Part shown: positions 54,463 to 63,557 of the stretch, piece after piece
How the letters are laid out: each line of letters begins with the position of its first letter
Position numbering within the stretch: the stretch's first letter is position 1
From: Photorhabdus laumondii subsp. laumondii
GTDB taxonomy: Bacteria; Pseudomonadota; Gammaproteobacteria; Enterobacterales; Enterobacteriaceae
Direction: 5' to 3'
Assembly: GCF_003343245.1 (NCBI RefSeq)
Contig: NZ_CP024901.1
Span: 2,232,001-2,296,000, forward strand
Length of the DNA stretch: 64,000 nt
The notes under the pieces: model-generated
What the model was told of the DNA's origin: nothing
What the model saw: the letters and a program-made list of their open reading frames with translations, nothing else
The model's database searches: none
Program-made: the position numbers and the translations under genes

Positions 54463-55152
54463 ATGGCGAATAAATGGCGTTGTAGTATAGCACTGGCGGT
54501 ATTGTCACTAACGGGCTGTGCGTATATACCGCAAAAACCCCTGGTTGAGGGAGCAACCACCGCCGCACCTTCTGTGGCAACTGCACCAGTCCCTAATGGT
54601 GCTATTTTTCAAGTAGTACAGCCGGTTTATTATGGTTATCAGCCGCTATTTGAAGATCGCCGACCACGAAATATTGGCGATACCCTGACGATTACATTGC
54701 AGGAAAATGTCAGCGCCAGTAAGAACTCTTCGGCTAATGCCAGCCGTAATGGGAAAAACACGTTTTCCGCAGCACTGACTCCCCGTTTCCTGAAAGGGCT
54801 AATTGGTGGAGATAAAACCGATCTGGACATGGAAGCCGAGAACACGTTTGGTGGGAAAGGCGGCGCTAATGCGAATAACACCTTCAAAGGGACGATTACC
54901 GTGACAGTCGATCGGTTACTGGCAAACGGTAACTTGCATGTGGTTGGTGAAAAGCAGATAGCTATCAATCAGGGAACCGAGTTTATTCGTTTTTCCGGTG
55001 TCGTTAACCCACGGACAATTAATGCTAATAACACGGTCAGTTCCAATCAGGTCGCTGATGCTCGCATTGAATATGTGGGGAATGGCTATATCAATGAAGC
55101 GCAGAACATGGGGTGGTTACAGCGTTTCTTCCTGAATGTTGCACCATTTTAA
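54463..55152 (+). CDS. flgH: Flagellar L-ring lipoprotein FlgH
   Basis: 229 aa from ATG 54463, giving a compact lipoprotein signal ([10 protein letters not shown]) with lipidated Cys; E. coli FlgH is 232 aa. The frame also has ATGs at 54400 and 54409, which would add a 21-residue tail before the signal; the start is therefore uncertain. Conserved body includes [17 protein letters not shown] and the C-terminal [15 protein letters not shown]. Outer-membrane ring. Confidence 0.94.
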   Translation: MANKWRCSIALAVLSLTGCAYIPQKPLVEGATTAAPSVATAPVPNGAIFQVVQPVYYGYQPLFEDRRPRNIGDTLTITLQENVSASKNSSANASRNGKNTFSAALTPRFLKGLIGGDKTDLDMEAENTFGGKGGANANNTFKGTITVTVDRLLANGNLHVVGEKQIAINQGTEFIRFSGVVNPRTINANNTVSSNQVADARIEYVGNGYINEAQNMGWLQRFFLNVAPF

Positions 55153-55164
55153 CAGGGGATGGTT

Positions 55165-56274
55165 ATGATAAAACAATTTGCTGTCAGCCTTCTTCTTGTA
55201 TTGCTGACTCTGGTGACAACGACGGCATCAGCAGAACGTATCCGTGATCTCACCACGGTTCAAGGAGTACGGGAAAATGCGTTGATTGGTTATGGATTAG
55301 TAGTTGGGCTGGATGGAACGGGTGACCAGACGACTCAGACGCCATTTACCACCCAAAGTTTAAGCAACATGTTATCCCAATTGGGGATTACTGTTCCTCC
55401 GGGAACCAATATGCAGTTGAAAAACGTGGCTGCCGTGATGGTCACCGCGAAGTTACCGCCGTTTGGCCGTGCCGGGCAGAATATTGATGTGGTGGTTTCC
55501 TCATTGGGGAACGCGAAAAGCTTACGTGGTGGTACTTTGTTGATGACACCACTAAAAGGTGTTGATAATCAGGTCTATGCTCTGGCGCAGGGTAATATAT
55601 TGGTTGGTGGTGCCGGTGCCAGCGCGGGGGGAAGCAGTGTAAAAGTCAATCAACTTGCAGGTGGTCGGATTAGTAACGGTGCAGTGATTGAACGCGAATT
55701 GCCTACCCAGTTTGGTGAAAATGGCGTACTGAATCTTCAATTAAATAACGAAGACTTCTCACTGGCGCAGCAAATTAGCGATACGATCAATCGTACGGAT
55801 GGAACGGGAACAGCAACGCCGTTGGATGCCCGCACAGTACAATTGCGTATGCCGAGAGATAAAAGTGCGCAGGTTAAATTCCTCTCCCATGTGCAGAATC
55901 TCACTGTCCGTGTTGATGTCGGTGATGCCAAAGTGATCGTCAACTCTCGCACCGGCTCTGTCGTGATGAATCGCAATGTCATGCTAGATAGCTGCGCTGT
56001 TGCTCAAGGGAATCTTTCTGTCATTGTCGATAATCAAGTGGTTGTTAGTCAGCCAAATACACCGTTAGCAGGTGGTAGTACCGTTGTTACTCGTAATCCC
56101 GCTGTTGCTGTCCGTGAACAAAATGGTGCGTTGCAACAGGTTAACGCCAGTGCAAGTTTGAGCCAGGTTATTCAAGCATTGAATGCTCTGGGTGCGACAC
56201 CGAATGATTTAATGTCAATCTTACAGGCAATGGAAAGTGCGGGTTGTTTGCGGGCGAAATTGGAGATCATTTGA
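55165..56274 (+). CDS. flgI: Flagellar P-ring protein FlgI
   Basis: 369 aa from the second ATG (55165), 6 nt after AGGGG; the first ATG (55159) is too close to that site. Signal peptide to ASA, then [20 protein letters not shown]. Periplasmic ring subunit, helped by FlgA. Stop overlaps the flgJ ATG. Confidence 0.96.
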   Translation: MIKQFAVSLLLVLLTLVTTTASAERIRDLTTVQGVRENALIGYGLVVGLDGTGDQTTQTPFTTQSLSNMLSQLGITVPPGTNMQLKNVAAVMVTAKLPPFGRAGQNIDVVVSSLGNAKSLRGGTLLMTPLKGVDNQVYALAQGNILVGGAGASAGGSSVKVNQLAGGRISNGAVIERELPTQFGENGVLNLQLNNEDFSLAQQISDTINRTDGTGTATPLDARTVQLRMPRDKSAQVKFLSHVQNLTVRVDVGDAKVIVNSRTGSVVMNRNVMLDSCAVAQGNLSVIVDNQVVVSQPNTPLAGGSTVVTRNPAVAVREQNGALQQVNASASLSQVIQALNALGATPNDLMSILQAMESAGCLRAKLEII

Positions 56275-57215
56275 TGAATGATTTTTTAACCCTGCCCGGT
56301 GCGGCTTATGATGTACAGTCGGTTAACGCGTTAAAATCCAATCTGGCAAAAGATCCACAACAGGGGCTACGGCAAGTAGCCCAACAAATGGAAGGGCTCT
56401 TTGTTCAGATGATGTTGAAAAGCATGCGTTCAGCTCTGCCTAAAGAGGGCATGTTGAGCAGTGAACAGACACGACTCTATACTTCGATATACGATCAGCA
56501 AATCGCGCAGAATATTGCTCAGAAGGGGCTAGGTTTTGCCGATATGATGCTCAAGCAGCTTGCTAACAACAAAATTGCCCCTGGCGAAATGGCGGGTAAG
56601 GTCCCCATGACGCTGGATAACGACGTTTTGCAAACTTTGCCAAGGCAGGCGCTTGAGCAATTTATCCGTCGAACGGTACCGAAACCCGAGGTGGCACCTA
56701 AACCGCTCCCCCTGAACAGTACGAATTTTGTCTCTACGCTCTCGACCCCTGCCCGGATAGCTAGCCAACGCAGTGGTATTCCTCATTTGCTGATTATTGC
56801 TCAGGCCGCATTAGAGTCTGGTTGGGGGCAAAGAGAGATTCTGACCGCTGATGGTAAGCCAAGCCATAATCTGTTTGGTATTAAAGCGGGTAAAGGTTGG
56901 AAAGGGCCGGTAACCAATATCTTGACCACAGAATATATCAACGGTGAGCCACAGAAAATGAAGGATAACTTCCGTGTTTATGGCTCTTACGTGGAAGCGA
57001 TTGAGGATTACGTCAAATTACTGACAGAGAGTCCCCGTTACGCCAACGTTGCCCGCTCTGCTACCGCGGAGCAAGGGGCTTATTCCTTACAACAGGCAGG
57101 TTATGCGACCGATCCCGGATATGCGAAAAAACTGGTCTCAGTGATTCAACAGCTAAAAGGTGCCGGAGAGCAGGCGGTAAAAGCCTATACCTACGATTTG
57201 AGTAAACTATTCTGA
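56274..57215 (+). CDS. flgJ: Rod cap and peptidoglycan hydrolase FlgJ
   Basis: 313 aa from ATG 56274, which overlaps the flgI stop (TGATG). N-terminal half is the rod-capping domain (QMEGLFVQMMLKSMRSALPK); C-terminal half is a glucosaminidase-type domain (AQAALESGWGQREI with catalytic Glu, HNLFGIKAG) that opens the wall for the rod. Confidence 0.96.
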   Translation: MNDFLTLPGAAYDVQSVNALKSNLAKDPQQGLRQVAQQMEGLFVQMMLKSMRSALPKEGMLSSEQTRLYTSIYDQQIAQNIAQKGLGFADMMLKQLANNKIAPGEMAGKVPMTLDNDVLQTLPRQALEQFIRRTVPKPEVAPKPLPLNSTNFVSTLSTPARIASQRSGIPHLLIIAQAALESGWGQREILTADGKPSHNLFGIKAGKGWKGPVTNILTTEYINGEPQKMKDNFRVYGSYVEAIEDYVKLLTESPRYANVARSATAEQGAYSLQQAGYATDPGYAKKLVSVIQQLKGAGEQAVKAYTYDLSKLF

Positions 57216-57227
57216 TCTTTATTTTGC

Positions 57228-57254
57228 TCAAGTTTTATTGAGTTCAGCCGATAA
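57228..57254 (+). promoter_or_regulatory. Sigma-28 (FliA) promoter of flgKL
   Basis: TCAAGTTT (57228-57235), 11-nt spacer, GCCGATAA (57247-57254): one mismatch to the FliA consensus. Gives late expression of flgK and flgL independent of the flgB operon. Confidence 0.92.
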
Positions 57255-57341
57255 ATTAAAGCAGTTCAGACTTTGTTTCTAGCTGAAAGATTATTTGCCG
57301 CCACCAGCGGAGACATAAATAAAACGTAAAAGGATCTTCTG

Positions 57342-58991
57342 ATGTCCAGCAGTCTTATTAATATCGCGATGAGTGGCCTGCAAGCTGCTCAAATTGCTCT
57401 GGGAACCGTGAGTAATAACCTCGCAAATTCCAAAGTTCCTGGTTATAACCGGCAATCGACAGTTGTCAATCAAAACGGCGGCACGATGACATCCGTTGGC
57501 TTTATCGGCAATGGTGTTACTGTCACCAGTATTAACCGTCAATATAATGAATTCATTAATCAACAACTGTCTGAGGCTCGGGCGAAACAAGGTGAATTCA
57601 CCACTTATTCTCAGCAAATTTCCCAGATTGATAATTTGCTGGCAGATAAAGCGAATAACCTGTCAAACACCATTGATGACTTCTTTACCAGTTTACAAAA
57701 TGTTGTCAGTAATGCGGAAGATGATGCAGCCAGAACAACAGCGATTGGTAAATCAAAGGGGCTGGTAAACCAGTTGCAAAGTGCGGATGCTTTCCTGCGT
57801 AAAATGGAAAATAACATTAATCGGGGAATCGCTAATTCGGCTGAGTCTATTAATAACTATGCGCAGCAACTTGCTAAACTCAATGGTGAAATTACCCGTA
57901 TGAGAGGCGGTGGCAGTGCTGAGCCGAATGCATTACTGGATCAGCGTGATCAATTAGTCAATGAACTGAATAAGCTGGTTGGCGTGAGTGTGATTCAGCA
58001 GGATGGCGATTCTTACAATGTCTCTTTTGCGGGGGGATTGACACTGGTTCAGGGAACAACCGCTTACCGAGTAGAAGCGATTTCATCCAATGCGGATAGC
58101 AGTCGCATTACATTAGGTTATGATCGTGGTTTTGGTGATGTTGTTGAAATTGATGAAAAATTCATTGATAAAGGGCAATTAGGCGGTACATTACGGGCGC
58201 GTAGTGAAGTACTGGATAATTCCCGTAATCAGTTAAACCGATTAGCGTTGGTATTGGGCGATCAATTTAATCAGGTTCATCGTGCTGGTTTTGATTTAAA
58301 AGGCAAACCGGGTGAAGATTTCTTCACATTTAATAACCCGGATGTGATTGCCAATAGTAAAAATAAAGGTTCTGCTAATTTTAAAGTGGAATATACAGAT
58401 ACCTCGGTGGTAAAAGATAGTGATTATCATATTAGCTACGATGGCGCTAATTGGAAAATTCAGCATGCTTCTGGTAAGGTTAAGGTGGATATTGCCGCCA
58501 AAGTGACAGGTAATACACTGGAATTTGATGGACTAAAAGTTGAAATTGATCCAACCAATGTAAAAGAAAACGATCGATATACACTGAAAACCGTCAGCGG
58601 TGTTATTGGCAATATGGCGGTTAATATTAAAGATGCGTCGAAATTGGCGGCTGCCGGTAATAAAGATGGTGGGGCGAGTGATAACGTCAATGCCAAAAAA
58701 CTCATTGAATTGCAGAACAAAAAATTGGTAGAGGGTAACGCATCATTTTCTGGTGCTTATGCTTCGATGGTCAGTACCATTGGTAACCAGACCAGCGAGG
58801 CGAATGTTGATTTAGAAACTCAGAATAATATTACTAAACAACTTTACGCTGACCAGCAGTCGGTTTCCGGCGTCAACGTAGATGAAGAATATGGCGCATT
58901 ACAAAACTTACAGCAATATTATCTGGCGAATGCGCAAGTTATCCAGACTGTCACAACGTTATTTAATGCCATTTTGGAACTCCGTCGCTAA
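57342..58991 (+). CDS. flgK: Hook-filament junction protein FlgK (HAP1)
   Basis: 549 aa; SLINIAMSGLQAAQIALGTV N-terminus with NNLANSKVPGYNRQ, and C-terminal GVNVDEEYGALQNLQQYYLA. First junction protein; client of FlgN. Own sigma-28 promoter 90 nt upstream. Confidence 0.97.
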   Translation: MSSSLINIAMSGLQAAQIALGTVSNNLANSKVPGYNRQSTVVNQNGGTMTSVGFIGNGVTVTSINRQYNEFINQQLSEARAKQGEFTTYSQQISQIDNLLADKANNLSNTIDDFFTSLQNVVSNAEDDAARTTAIGKSKGLVNQLQSADAFLRKMENNINRGIANSAESINNYAQQLAKLNGEITRMRGGGSAEPNALLDQRDQLVNELNKLVGVSVIQQDGDSYNVSFAGGLTLVQGTTAYRVEAISSNADSSRITLGYDRGFGDVVEIDEKFIDKGQLGGTLRARSEVLDNSRNQLNRLALVLGDQFNQVHRAGFDLKGKPGEDFFTFNNPDVIANSKNKGSANFKVEYTDTSVVKDSDYHISYDGANWKIQHASGKVKVDIAAKVTGNTLEFDGLKVEIDPTNVKENDRYTLKTVSGVIGNMAVNIKDASKLAAAGNKDGGASDNVNAKKLIELQNKKLVEGNASFSGAYASMVSTIGNQTSEANVDLETQNNITKQLYADQQSVSGVNVDEEYGALQNLQQYYLANAQVIQTVTTLFNAILELRR

Positions 58992-59065
58992 TAAACGTGC
59001 CATTTAATAAAAAATAGCCTGAGACATCTTAGGCATTTCGCTGAATATTTAAAAGGAATGAAATT

Positions 59066-60031
59066 GTGCGCGTAAGTACCAATATATTGTACGACCAGAA
59101 AATGACGAGTATCACTACTGCTCAGTCGAAATGGATGCAGCAGGGAGCACAGCTATCCAGTGGTCAGCGGGTGATAAATCCATCCGATGATCCGATGGCG
59201 GCATCTCAGGGTGTCATGGTCGCTCAAGCTGAAGCTCAGAACCAGCAATATATAACGGCCCGCTCGTTTGCTAAAAACGCGATTTCCATGCAATTGAGTG
59301 TAGTATCCAAAGCTGTCGGTGTGGTTCAAGATATTCATGAAAGTTTGGTAGCCACAGTAAACGGTGTATTGAGTGACGAAGATCGTAACTCGCTGGCTAT
59401 TCAACTGACAGGGTTTAAAGAACAACTGGTGAATTTGGGTAATACCACTGATGGTAATGGCCGCTATATTTTTGCCGGTTATAAAACGGATATGAAACCT
59501 TTTGATGAGAGTACAACCGGCACAGTCAGCTATCTAGGAGGCTCTGAGGAAATAACTCAGAAAGTGGATAGCAACCGCTCTATGATTATTGGACATACCG
59601 GGAAGCAAGTCTTTCTCTCGTCTACCAGTAATCCGATAAAAGAGCCGGATGGCAACCAGAGTGAATCTGATATATTTAAAACCATAGATATGGCGATTCA
59701 GTCATTGAAAACACCATTCGTCGAAGCAGATCAAAAGAGTCGTGATGATGCGCTGGAATTGTTGAATAAGGCTAACCGCGGCGCTCGCAACGCATTGAAT
59801 AATATCTCTTCGGTGGAATCGGTATTGGGTTTACAACTGAGAGAAATGGAAGACTTAGATAATTTGGGGGCGGAACGCAGCCTGGCGAATAAAAGCCGGT
59901 TAAGTCAACTGGTTGACGTAGAATGGAACTCAGCGATTTCGAATTATTATCAACAACAAGCCGTACTTCAAGCATCATATAAGACATTTGCTGATATGAA
60001 AGGCATGTCGTTGTTTGAGATATTTCGTTAA
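59066..60031 (+). CDS. flgL: Hook-filament junction protein FlgL (HAP3)
   Basis: 321 aa, started at GTG 59066 (RVSTNILYDQKM follows) with AAAGGAATG upstream. Flagellin-like N and C helices (SSGQRVINPSDDPMAASQGV; AISNYYQQQAVLQASYKTF). Second junction protein; follows flgK in one transcript. Confidence 0.96.
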   Translation: MRVSTNILYDQKMTSITTAQSKWMQQGAQLSSGQRVINPSDDPMAASQGVMVAQAEAQNQQYITARSFAKNAISMQLSVVSKAVGVVQDIHESLVATVNGVLSDEDRNSLAIQLTGFKEQLVNLGNTTDGNGRYIFAGYKTDMKPFDESTTGTVSYLGGSEEITQKVDSNRSMIIGHTGKQVFLSSTSNPIKEPDGNQSESDIFKTIDMAIQSLKTPFVEADQKSRDDALELLNKANRGARNALNNISSVESVLGLQLREMEDLDNLGAERSLANKSRLSQLVDVEWNSAISNYYQQQAVLQASYKTFADMKGMSLFEIFR

Positions 60032-60053
60032 TTCGGTTTTCCTTATTTATATT

Positions 60054-60084
60054 AATCGCTGGTTCTCAGGCCAGCGATTTTCTC
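60054..60084 (+). terminator. Terminator of the flagellar operon
   Basis: Perfect 9-bp stem AATCGCTGG (60054-60062) and CCAGCGATT (60071-60079), 8-nt loop, followed by TTCTC. 23 nt after flgL. Confidence 0.75.
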
Positions 60085-60386
60085 AATTAAATAATCCTGT
60101 TTTCTGTTCTCCGTTTTTAGTGAATTTATTCTTATCAATATTTTTATTACTGATTCAGACCAGCGATTTTAGTTAATAAAATCATTATAATTCATTTTAA
60201 CGTAACCTATTCAATATATTGAAATTTTCTGCCAAAACCCCTCCTATTTATTAGAATAAAATGTTGTTATTTTAAAAAAATAAGTTGATTATTTCTTCCC
60301 TCTTCTACCCTCCCGTTCATATGTTGAACAGAGAAAAGTTTGGTTAATGAATTTGCTAGTGAATATTTTCGGTAATCATTTAACGG
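60085..60386. other. AT-rich spacer
   Basis: 302 bp without a gene. A partial second copy of the terminator sequence (CAGACCAGCGATTTTAG near 60157) is the only visible structure. Confidence 0.4.
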
Positions 60387-60554
60387 CCTATCCCAATAGG
60401 GCTATTTTATTTGCCCTTCTTTGCCATAAAGAGCGAACCTGGGCAGTGCTCAAAATCCTCACGTACTACGTGTACGTTCCGGTTTTTCCGCGCTGTCCGT
60501 GTTCACTGTTCATTGATAAGAATGGCCTGCAACAATTACGCCTATTGGGATAGG
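60387..60554. repeat. Palindrome-bounded repeat element (~168 bp)
   Basis: Bounded by a perfect 14-bp inverted repeat, CCTATCCCAATAGG (60387-60400) and CCTATTGGGATAGG (60541-60554). Interior includes GTGCTCAAAATCCTCACGTA and CACGTACTACGTGTACG, a short palindrome. No coding capacity of substance. Looks like a MITE or intergenic palindrome of enterobacterial type; unrelated to the ERIC elements here. Confidence 0.65.
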
Positions 60555-60578
60555 CTCTAAGTAAAAGAGGGTGAAATT

Positions 60579-60644
60579 ATGGTTGTTTTACATGATCTAT
60601 TTAATTCCTGGAGCTTCGACCTCACTCAGTCAGGAGGAATGTAA
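60579..60644 (+). CDS. 21-codon leader ORF coupled to vgrG
   Basis: ATG at 60579 with AGAGGGTGA in front encodes MVVLHDLFNSWSFDLTQSGG and a final Met; its TAA overlaps the vgrG ATG by one base (TAATG). The vgrG ribosome site AGGAGGA is inside this ORF. Too short for a family match; may be a translational leader, or chance. Confidence 0.4.
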   Translation: MVVLHDLFNSWSFDLTQSGGM

Positions 60645-62611
60645 TGGCGGATTCAGGACTGGTTTTTACACTGACTGCGGGTCATCTCCCGGAGAAAACG
60701 TTTGCTGTAGTGGAGTTTACTCTAGATGAAGCACTATCAACGTTATTTTGTCTGGAGGCGACATTAACCAGTGCTGATCCAGATATTAATTTCGCTGATG
60801 TTCTTGATAATTTTGCGACACTGACCGTTTATCGTGATGGAAAACCCGAGCGCAGTATAACTGGGATTGTGACTCAATTTGAACAAAGTACGACAGGTCG
60901 TCATCGCAGTTATTATGCCTTGACCATTCAACCTGCTTTATGGCGTGCGGGATTACGGGTTAATTCCCGTATTTTTCAGCATCAATCTGTGGCTGAGATT
61001 ATTGACATATTATTGAAAGAAAATGGCGTTAGAAACTTCTATTGCCAATTGCGTTATGAACATCCTGAACGGGAATTTTGTGTGCAATATGATGAGAGTG
61101 ATCTGGCGTTTCTCCATCGTTTATTGGCTGATGAAGGGATGTTTTATTATTTCGATTTCACTGAGGAGCGGGGTGAACCGATAATTATTTTCATTGATTC
61201 TCATCGGATAAATAACAAATTTTCATTGCCCTATCACCCAGAATTGGATGCTACAGGAAGCCAATGCAGCATCAATCGATTCTGCTGGCGTGAACAGGTC
61301 GGGATTGCCAACATTGTGTTGAAGGATCGTACTTTTAAAAATCCGCTGTGGGGGGCTGACTGTTACTATCACGAACGCCAAATTAATCACCAGCGTTCAG
61401 ATTTACCCAGTTACACTTACTATGATTTTCCCGGGCGCTTTAAAGATGAGCGTGGCGAGCGCCTGAGTCAATATCGTCTGGAAGCACTCCGCACTGACGC
61501 TATGTTTGGCCGTGCACAAAGTGACTGTTTTGCTCTGGCGCCGGCATCAGGGTTTACGCTTACTGATCATCCGAAAGAGCAATTTAATACCCTGTGGCTG
61601 GTCATTAAAATCAGTCATCACGGTAGACAGCCGCAGGCGGATGAATCCCGTTTCGGTGAAATGGGGACGACCTTAACGAACAGCTTCACCTTTGGCGATC
61701 GCAACCGGGTGTGGCGTCCCTCGCCTTATCCCAAACCGCGCATTGACGGCTTGCAAATTGCGACAGTGGTTGGCCCGGAGGGGGAAGAGATCTTCTGTGA
61801 TGAATACGGGCGTGTGCGGGTGCAGTTTGCCTGGGATCAATATGGCAAATTCAATGACCAGAGTTCCTGTTGGATCAGAGTCAGTCAGGCTTGGGCTGGC
61901 AAGCGCTGGGGCATGATTGCAATCCCGCGTGTGGGGCAGGAAGTGCTGGTGGATTTTCTGCATGGCGATCCAGATCAGCCAATTATTATTGGGCGTACCT
62001 ATCATGCCAGTAATGTTGTGCCTAACCCTTTGCCGATAGCAAAAACCCAGATGTCAATTCGTTCAAAAACCCATAAAGGGGACGGTTTTAATGAACTAAG
62101 ATTTGAAGATGAAAAAGATCGGGAAGAGATATTTATTCATGCTCAGAAGAATTTGGCGATTAAGGTACTGAATTCCTGGGATGAGCGAATTAATTATAAC
62201 CGTACAACCAGCATTGGTCATGATGACGAACTGGTCATTGCCAATAACCGTAAAATAACGGTTGATGGGCAACAGGAACACAAAACTACCGGGAACTACG
62301 TTGTTCAGATTGAGGGTGACAAAACTTTGCAGGTCGATGGCAATGTAGCACAGAAAGTTCAAGGTATGCTCAGTATTGATACCAATGGTGATATTACGGT
62401 GCAAAGCGGCAATAAAATCAGTCTGAAAGTAGGTAATAGTTTTATCGTTATTCATGCTGATGGTGTCGATATCAAAGGTCCATCTATCAATCTGAACTCA
62501 GGGGGGAGTCCCGGAGATTTATTGCGACCGGCGGATCCGGTCATTTTGCAAGCTGCCGCCAGTGCCGGCTCCTTGTTTGTTGCACATTGTCCGAAGGAGG
62601 ATAACGACTGA
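60644..62611 (+). CDS. vgrG: Type VI secretion spike protein VgrG (TssI)
   Basis: 655 aa. Gp27-like base domain ~1-380 (FCLEATLTSADPDINFADVL, FCVQYDESDLAFLHRLLADEGMF), then gp5-like OB fold (EEIFCDEYGRVRVQFAWDQYG, SCWIRVSQAWAGKRWGMIAIPRVG, HGDPDQPIIIGRTYHASN) and a beta-helix spike with repeated short strands (~520-620). The C-terminal ~35 residues (PGDLLRPADPVILQAAASA) form a tail for effector adaptors. Forms the trimeric tip of the T6SS tube. Overlaps the next gene by one base. GGAGGA ribosome site. Confidence 0.96.
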   Translation: MADSGLVFTLTAGHLPEKTFAVVEFTLDEALSTLFCLEATLTSADPDINFADVLDNFATLTVYRDGKPERSITGIVTQFEQSTTGRHRSYYALTIQPALWRAGLRVNSRIFQHQSVAEIIDILLKENGVRNFYCQLRYEHPEREFCVQYDESDLAFLHRLLADEGMFYYFDFTEERGEPIIIFIDSHRINNKFSLPYHPELDATGSQCSINRFCWREQVGIANIVLKDRTFKNPLWGADCYYHERQINHQRSDLPSYTYYDFPGRFKDERGERLSQYRLEALRTDAMFGRAQSDCFALAPASGFTLTDHPKEQFNTLWLVIKISHHGRQPQADESRFGEMGTTLTNSFTFGDRNRVWRPSPYPKPRIDGLQIATVVGPEGEEIFCDEYGRVRVQFAWDQYGKFNDQSSCWIRVSQAWAGKRWGMIAIPRVGQEVLVDFLHGDPDQPIIIGRTYHASNVVPNPLPIAKTQMSIRSKTHKGDGFNELRFEDEKDREEIFIHAQKNLAIKVLNSWDERINYNRTTSIGHDDELVIANNRKITVDGQQEHKTTGNYVVQIEGDKTLQVDGNVAQKVQGMLSIDTNGDITVQSGNKISLKVGNSFIVIHADGVDIKGPSINLNSGGSPGDLLRPADPVILQAAASAGSLFVAHCPKEDND

Positions 62612-63537
62612 TGGCCGCTGAAAAATATTATGCCGTCATTGACGGTGCGATTGAATACCGATTGTTTTTTATCTTGGAAAATTTTAATCCCCCCGCGGTT
62701 TGTCTTTATGATGAATCTTTACCACCTGAACGGCTTAAGGTAGCGCCTTACTTGGTGGAGGTGACAGAAAAAGTCGGACTTTATTTGGAGGAATGGCAAA
62801 CATGTTGGGGAATTTGTCTTCACTCAAAAGCGGATATGAAAACATTGCGTCAGCATTTACGTAAATATCTTCAAGTATTATTACCCGATCAAGATAAACC
62901 GGTATTTTTCCGGTTTTACGATCCGCGCAATATCTGGGAGTTTCTCAGTGTCCTCAGTGACTGGGAAATTCACTGTTTTCTGGGGCCGATAAATAAAATT
63001 AGCACTTCTCTGATGGGCGTTAAGCATGAAGATAATTTTCACGCGGTCAGAAAACAATTTCCCGTAGAGGCTGGCTCCAGACAAAAGATGTTGCGGATCA
63101 CAACAAAGCAATATGCTCAGTTAAATGAGCTATTCGAACAACGATATATTAATAAACTGACGCGATTTATTAATGAAGTCAATTACTATAATAGCGCTGG
63201 TACCATAGATCTGCCATACGACTCCCTGTCGGCACATTCAGACCGGATATTGAAAAACCCGTTCCCTGATACACATTATTCTCCCGCCTATATGGATGAG
63301 GCCACATTTATTCAACATAAAACCCTAGCAGAGGATTGTTTTTATTTTTGTCGGGATAATGAAATCACGGATGAACGCGCCATTGGCGGGTTTCTCTATT
63401 TGCTGATGGCGAGACATATCAATCAGTTTGAGCAAATCCCGCTGGCATGGTTAACCGCACTTAGAGACCCCCAGTGGCCGGGTTATTATCGGATGGAAAC
63501 ATTATTAAAAAGCGAATTGGGTTTTATCCCCGATTAG
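62611..63537 (+). CDS. DUF4123 T6SS effector chaperone (Tap/TEC type)
   Basis: 308 aa; N-terminal DUF4123 segment (~1-140: AAEKYYAVIDGAIEYRLFFI, then DKPVFFRFYDPRNIWEFL and GPINKI), the adaptor that loads a specific cargo onto the VgrG tip. The remaining ~165 residues are helical (LFEQRYINKLTRFINEVNYY) and unassigned. The ATG overlaps the vgrG stop, and the cargo gene is expected directly downstream. Confidence 0.85.
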   Translation: MAAEKYYAVIDGAIEYRLFFILENFNPPAVCLYDESLPPERLKVAPYLVEVTEKVGLYLEEWQTCWGICLHSKADMKTLRQHLRKYLQVLLPDQDKPVFFRFYDPRNIWEFLSVLSDWEIHCFLGPINKISTSLMGVKHEDNFHAVRKQFPVEAGSRQKMLRITTKQYAQLNELFEQRYINKLTRFINEVNYYNSAGTIDLPYDSLSAHSDRILKNPFPDTHYSPAYMDEATFIQHKTLAEDCFYFCRDNEITDERAIGGFLYLLMARHINQFEQIPLAWLTALRDPQWPGYYRMETLLKSELGFIPD

Positions 63538-63557
63538 GTAATTAAAAGGTAATTGAT

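Noticed and set aside
60347..60553. 68-aa ORF upstream of vgrG
   Set aside because: Almost entirely inside the palindrome-bounded repeat element.
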